From positions 1 through 19,497 of the forward strand of contig JAAMXP010002891.1 of NCBI GenBank assembly GCA_019693395.1: a stretch of DNA of 19,497 nt, given 5' to 3'. The DNA is from Ettlia oleoabundans. Its lineage: Eukaryota > Chlorophyta > Chlorophyceae > Chlamydomonadales. The translations under genes were made by a program, and so were the position numbers. The notes beneath the pieces are model-generated. The model was not told the DNA's origin and made no database searches. It worked only from the letters and a program-made list of their open reading frames with translations. Position 1 is the stretch's first letter. The number at the start of each line of letters is the position of its first letter. Shown here piece by piece: positions 16,922 to 19,497 of the stretch.

Positions 16922-17064
16922 GGGAAACATACGCGGTTGGAGAAGCAGATCATCGGAGAGAAACAGACGCAGTTGGAGAAGCAGATCGTCGGAGGGAAAC
17001 ATACGCGGTTGGAGAAGCAGATCGTCGGAGGGAAACAGAAGCGGTTGGAAAGGCGCTGGGTACC
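16922..17064. repeat. 36-bp minisatellite, four units
   Basis: Units at 16922-16957, 16958-16993 and 16994-17029 and a diverging fourth at 17030. The first and third units differ at one position. The 36-bp period keeps several frames open. One plus frame gives a charged 12-residue repeat with LEKQI (coiled-coil-like) and another gives RRETYAVGEAD. No flanking coding evidence supports either. Confidence 0.9.
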
Positions 17065-17493
17065 TGGGAAAGCGGTGGCCGGCACACAGCCATGCGGCAG
17101 AGGGTTGCTGCACCCTTTGGCAAGAGGAATGTGATGACGGGAGGGGATGGACGGCACGGGACGGTTGATGCTTAAGGATGCCGCAAATGAGCTTCCACAC
17201 CAAGCATCGAGCAATGTAGAGAGAGAGAGGGGGCAGAGAGGGTGTGAGAGAGGGGGAAGGTCGGAGCGTCATCTGTAGTATTGATGGGGGAAGAAAAGGC
17301 AGTGAGTCAGTGACTTGGGAACAAAGAGGAGTCAGCTGGTTTGCAAAGAAAGCCCACGTTCAGTTGATAAAGGTGGCAGGGGAGCCTCCATACCCCCTGC
17401 CATGTTACTACGGCTAATGTCTGCCGGCTAATATCTGCAGGCATGTGCACAGTCAGCAATCGAGGGCCGAGATTTGCGCCAGGCTACACATGG
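17065..17493. other. Gene-poor spacer, downstream flank of the Q-rich gene
   Basis: No gene is called. There is a GA-rich tract at about 17217-17260. No TGTAA (TTACA on the plus strand) lies near the Q-rich gene stop, so its 3' end is undefined. Confidence 0.4.
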
Positions 17494-19087
17494 CTAGCTA
17501 GCACGGCGGGCGGGCCTCAGCTGTGGTGCTATGTATGCGGCCTGCTGCTGCTGCTGCTGCTGATGGTATGGCCAATACTGCTGCAAGTGCAGCGGGTGCT
17601 GGAGATGGTGGTTTTGCAGCAGGTGCAGCGTGTCTGGTGCTGCAGGGCGCAGCTGAGGCACAGAGAGGCGGACACCTGGGTGCTGCTCCAGCGGCTCCCC
17701 GCCTTGCAGAAGAAAGTCCGAGTCGGCTGCACCAGCTGCCCAGTAAGGCCAACCACCTGCCGTGCCGTCAGCCCGCGGTACGGCTCCTGGTACCGCCCCT
17801 TGCACTGCCCCAGCGGCCGCCAGGTCAGCCAGCGCTGCTGAGCTGTCATTTCCCAGGGGCTCAGCCTTGACGACACTCGGAGCCACCGTTCCTGCTGCGG
17901 TGCCGGCAGCAGCTGACGCATGCGGAGGTCGCAGTATTGGCTGGCTGTATTGCTGGTAGTGCTGCTGGTACTGCTGCTGGTACTGGTCCGAGTGCTGCAA
18001 ATGCTGCGATGGGTGCTGCCCATGATGCGGCTGCTGCAGCTGTGGCTGCTGCTGCTGTCGCAGTGAGGAGCCTTTCCTCGCTGCTGCAGCCGCACGCTGC
18101 TGTGTCGCAAGGGGGCTCCCCAGATCCATTGCTGAAACGCCGTTGCCCAAGGCCCCTGGAGAGCCTATGTCAGGGGATAGCTGCAGAGCAGGGGTGGGCA
18201 GCCTGCTTGCTGCGTTGCCAGGCGCGAGGCGAGGCACGGCAGGTAGCCCTGCTACAACGGCACCCCCGCCTGGCGCCGCCAATACATGATTATACTGCTC
18301 CAACCCATCCACCTGCAGATGCCCTGCCAGCTGCGCCTGCTGCTGCACCTGCAAGACAGGCGGGGGTGGCAGGGACGGCGCCGCCCCCGCTTGCTGCATG
18401 CAGTCATGGTTCTGCCGCTCAGCACCGTCTTGCTGGATTGGCTGCTGCCGCTGGTGGTGGTTGTGGTTGTGCGCAACCTGCTGCTGCTGATGCTCCCGGT
18501 GCCGCTCCTCCTGCCCGTCCACACCCTGGCGCAGGTGTCCTTGTTGCTGCTGCTGCTGCTGCTGCTGCTGGCACTGTGCCTGGACTTGCTGAAGCTCCTG
18601 CTGCTGAAGCTGCTGCTCTCTGCTGCCCACCAGTCCCTCATAGAGCTGCGGCTCAGGGAGGTGCAGGTTCAGCATTCGCATCACGTGGTCGTCGTCATAA
18701 AGAAGGAAGGGCCAGCTGCGGGACAGTTACATTGAAGGCAGGACAGCAGGACATATATGGTATGATATCTGCTGGCATTTTGGTGGGGTTTCAATCATGG
18801 AAGCAACACGCAACTCCACCGCCAGTGCTGCTGAATGCGTGGCATCATCACTCGCTGATGGAGGTCTACGATTACGTGCATCGGCAAAGCAACTGCTGCA
18901 ATCCTTTTTGGGGGTATATATATGTATGTATATGTATATATGTATATATGTATATATATCCTTGTACAATTCATTCCTTTTTTGTATGTTCATTCAACTC
19001 ATATATCAGCACTCACTGCTGGAAGTCTATGTGTGCGCTGAGGTTGTCCTCGCTGATCTGCACCTCCACCTCAGCATCTTGGTCGGC
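17494..19087 (-). CDS. Q/H-rich, probably nuclear protein, 3' part (5' end outside window)
   Basis: Two exons in transcript order: 19087-19017 (acceptor GTGCAG, donor CA|GTGAGT) and 18715-17494, ending in TAG. They join in phase 2 and give 430 aa. The junction makes a compact ordered segment, IDFQ-H-WPFLLYDDDHVMRML, preceded by an acidic stretch (DQDAEVEVQISEDN). I do not recognise it. The rest is low-complexity: poly-Q near the start of the large exon, then QH, P and A/G-rich stretches, and QQQQ again near the C-terminus. Such composition is common in transcriptional coactivators and RNA-binding regulators of green algae, but this is inference. The gene converges on the TPR gene, with over 1.2 kb of repeat-rich spacer between. 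The opposite strand is also open for long stretches; the minus reading is preferred because its splice junction has matching phase and gives an ordered peptide. Confidence 0.6.
18913..18960. repeat. TATA/TATG-rich microsatellite in intron of the Q-rich gene
   Basis: About 48 bp of alternating TATA/TGTA, one of the few strongly AT-rich spots in the window. It lies in the 18716-19016 intron. Confidence 0.85.
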
Positions 19088-19090
19088 CTG

Positions 19091-19335
19091 CACAGCACAA
19101 GACAGCACAGCAGGCTCAGCGTGACGCAGGACAGCACAGCAGCCTCAGCATGACATGTTGCATCACAGCACTAGGCCGTAATGTCCCGCTCAAAGGGAGG
19201 GAGTAGCCTTGGAAGCAAGCCAGTCTGACAAAAAAAGGGGGCAGCGATCACAGCACGGCACAGCATAGCAAAGCATGTCCAGTATGACGCCCAGCACAGC
19301 GCAGCATGGCACAGGGTAGCACAGCAGGCACAGCG
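19091..19335. repeat. Degenerate CACAGCA repeats in an upstream intron of the Q-rich gene
   Basis: Two clusters (about 19091-19170 and 19250-19335) of degenerate CACAGCA/CACGGCA/CATAGCA units. On the minus strand these are TGCTGTG repeats leading into the 19087 acceptor. A 30-bp-scale copy is visible as AGCACAGCAGGCTCAGCGTGA and AGCACAGCAGCCTCAGCATGA. Confidence 0.7.
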
Positions 19336-19497
19336 AGAATGGAGGCAGGTGACCACATTAGACTACAGAAGAGGCAGACAGCGGTGGTATTAAGTACAAC
19401 ACAGTACCATTTGCGCTTATTGCTAGCGGGGCCGGCGGGGCGTGCGCGTGCGTGTGCGTGTGGGGTGGTGGTGTGTGTGTGTGTGGGGGGGGGGGGG
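19336..19497. other. Window end: GT-rich microsatellite and G run
   Basis: From about 19437 the sequence is a GTGCGTG/GTGTGTG tract that ends in twelve Gs. No coding signal is seen. The homopolymer end looks like an assembly or read boundary. Confidence 0.6.

Noticed and set aside
16922..17064. CRISPR-like array
   Set aside because: Units are directly adjacent with no spacers, and the context is eukaryotic.
16424..17214. Open frames of FVCL or NKQT repeats
   Set aside because: They are direct products of the (AAAC)n array and adjacent repeats on either strand.
17937..19124. 395-codon plus-strand open frame opposite the Q-rich gene
   Set aside because: Its peptide is Ala/Pro-rich antisense of CAG/CTG repeats and then runs through the TATA microsatellite. 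The minus strand gives a phase-consistent splice and an ordered segment.
1..19497. tRNA, rRNA or transposase genes
   Set aside because: None could be recognised by eye. A covariance-model or profile search would be needed to exclude small RNAs.

Overview
The window looks like nuclear DNA of a green alga (Chlorophyta, probably Chlamydomonadales-like). The signs are GC-rich, intron-dense genes with short GT-AG introns and alanine/glutamine-rich low-complexity insertions. There are also TGTAA polyadenylation signals, plant-type TTTAGGG repeats and plastid-targeted proteins. No prokaryotic operon, viral gene or transposon ORF was seen. The sequence ends in low-complexity G/GT-rich DNA, so it may be a contig end. 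Gene models below were built by hand from ORFs, splice consensus, phase matching and remembered family patterns; they have not been tested against transcripts.

Layout. (1) 377-1299 (+): 3' part of an unrecognised Ala/Pro-rich gene. (2) 1811-4807 (-): complete six-exon PIN-LIKES (PILS)/auxin efflux carrier family membrane transporter of 570 aa, convergent with gene 1. (3) 4808-5255: short divergent promoter region. (4) 5256-10974 (+): complete eleven-exon ORC3, origin recognition complex subunit 3, 843 aa. (5) 11540-13056 (+): four-exon small heat shock protein (HSP20/alpha-crystallin) with a likely chloroplast transit peptide and a heat-shock-element-like site upstream. (6) 13842-15934 (+): five-exon TPR protein with a twin-arginine, lumen-type targeting sequence. 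(7) 16300-17490: gene-poor stretch with an (AAAC)n array and a 36-bp minisatellite. (8) 17494-19087 (-): 3' part of a glutamine/histidine-rich, probably nuclear protein whose 5' end lies beyond the window.

The genes do not form a pathway. They are ordinary nuclear neighbours: hormone or metabolite transport, replication licensing, plastid stress protection and a plastid TPR scaffold.

The most striking pattern is that tandem duplications repeatedly sit on 3' splice sites. In the last PILS intron (45 bp x 3), ORC3 introns 2, 5 and 7, and TPR intron 2 (72 bp x 2), the acceptor region is duplicated, in three cases together with the first bases of the exon. Two cases are multiples of three and stay open, so they could give in-frame isoforms (+15 aa in PILS, +24 aa in TPR). 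Others would introduce a stop. In ORC3 the duplicated exon start differs from the true exon at five positions over ten shared codons, and all five are synonymous.
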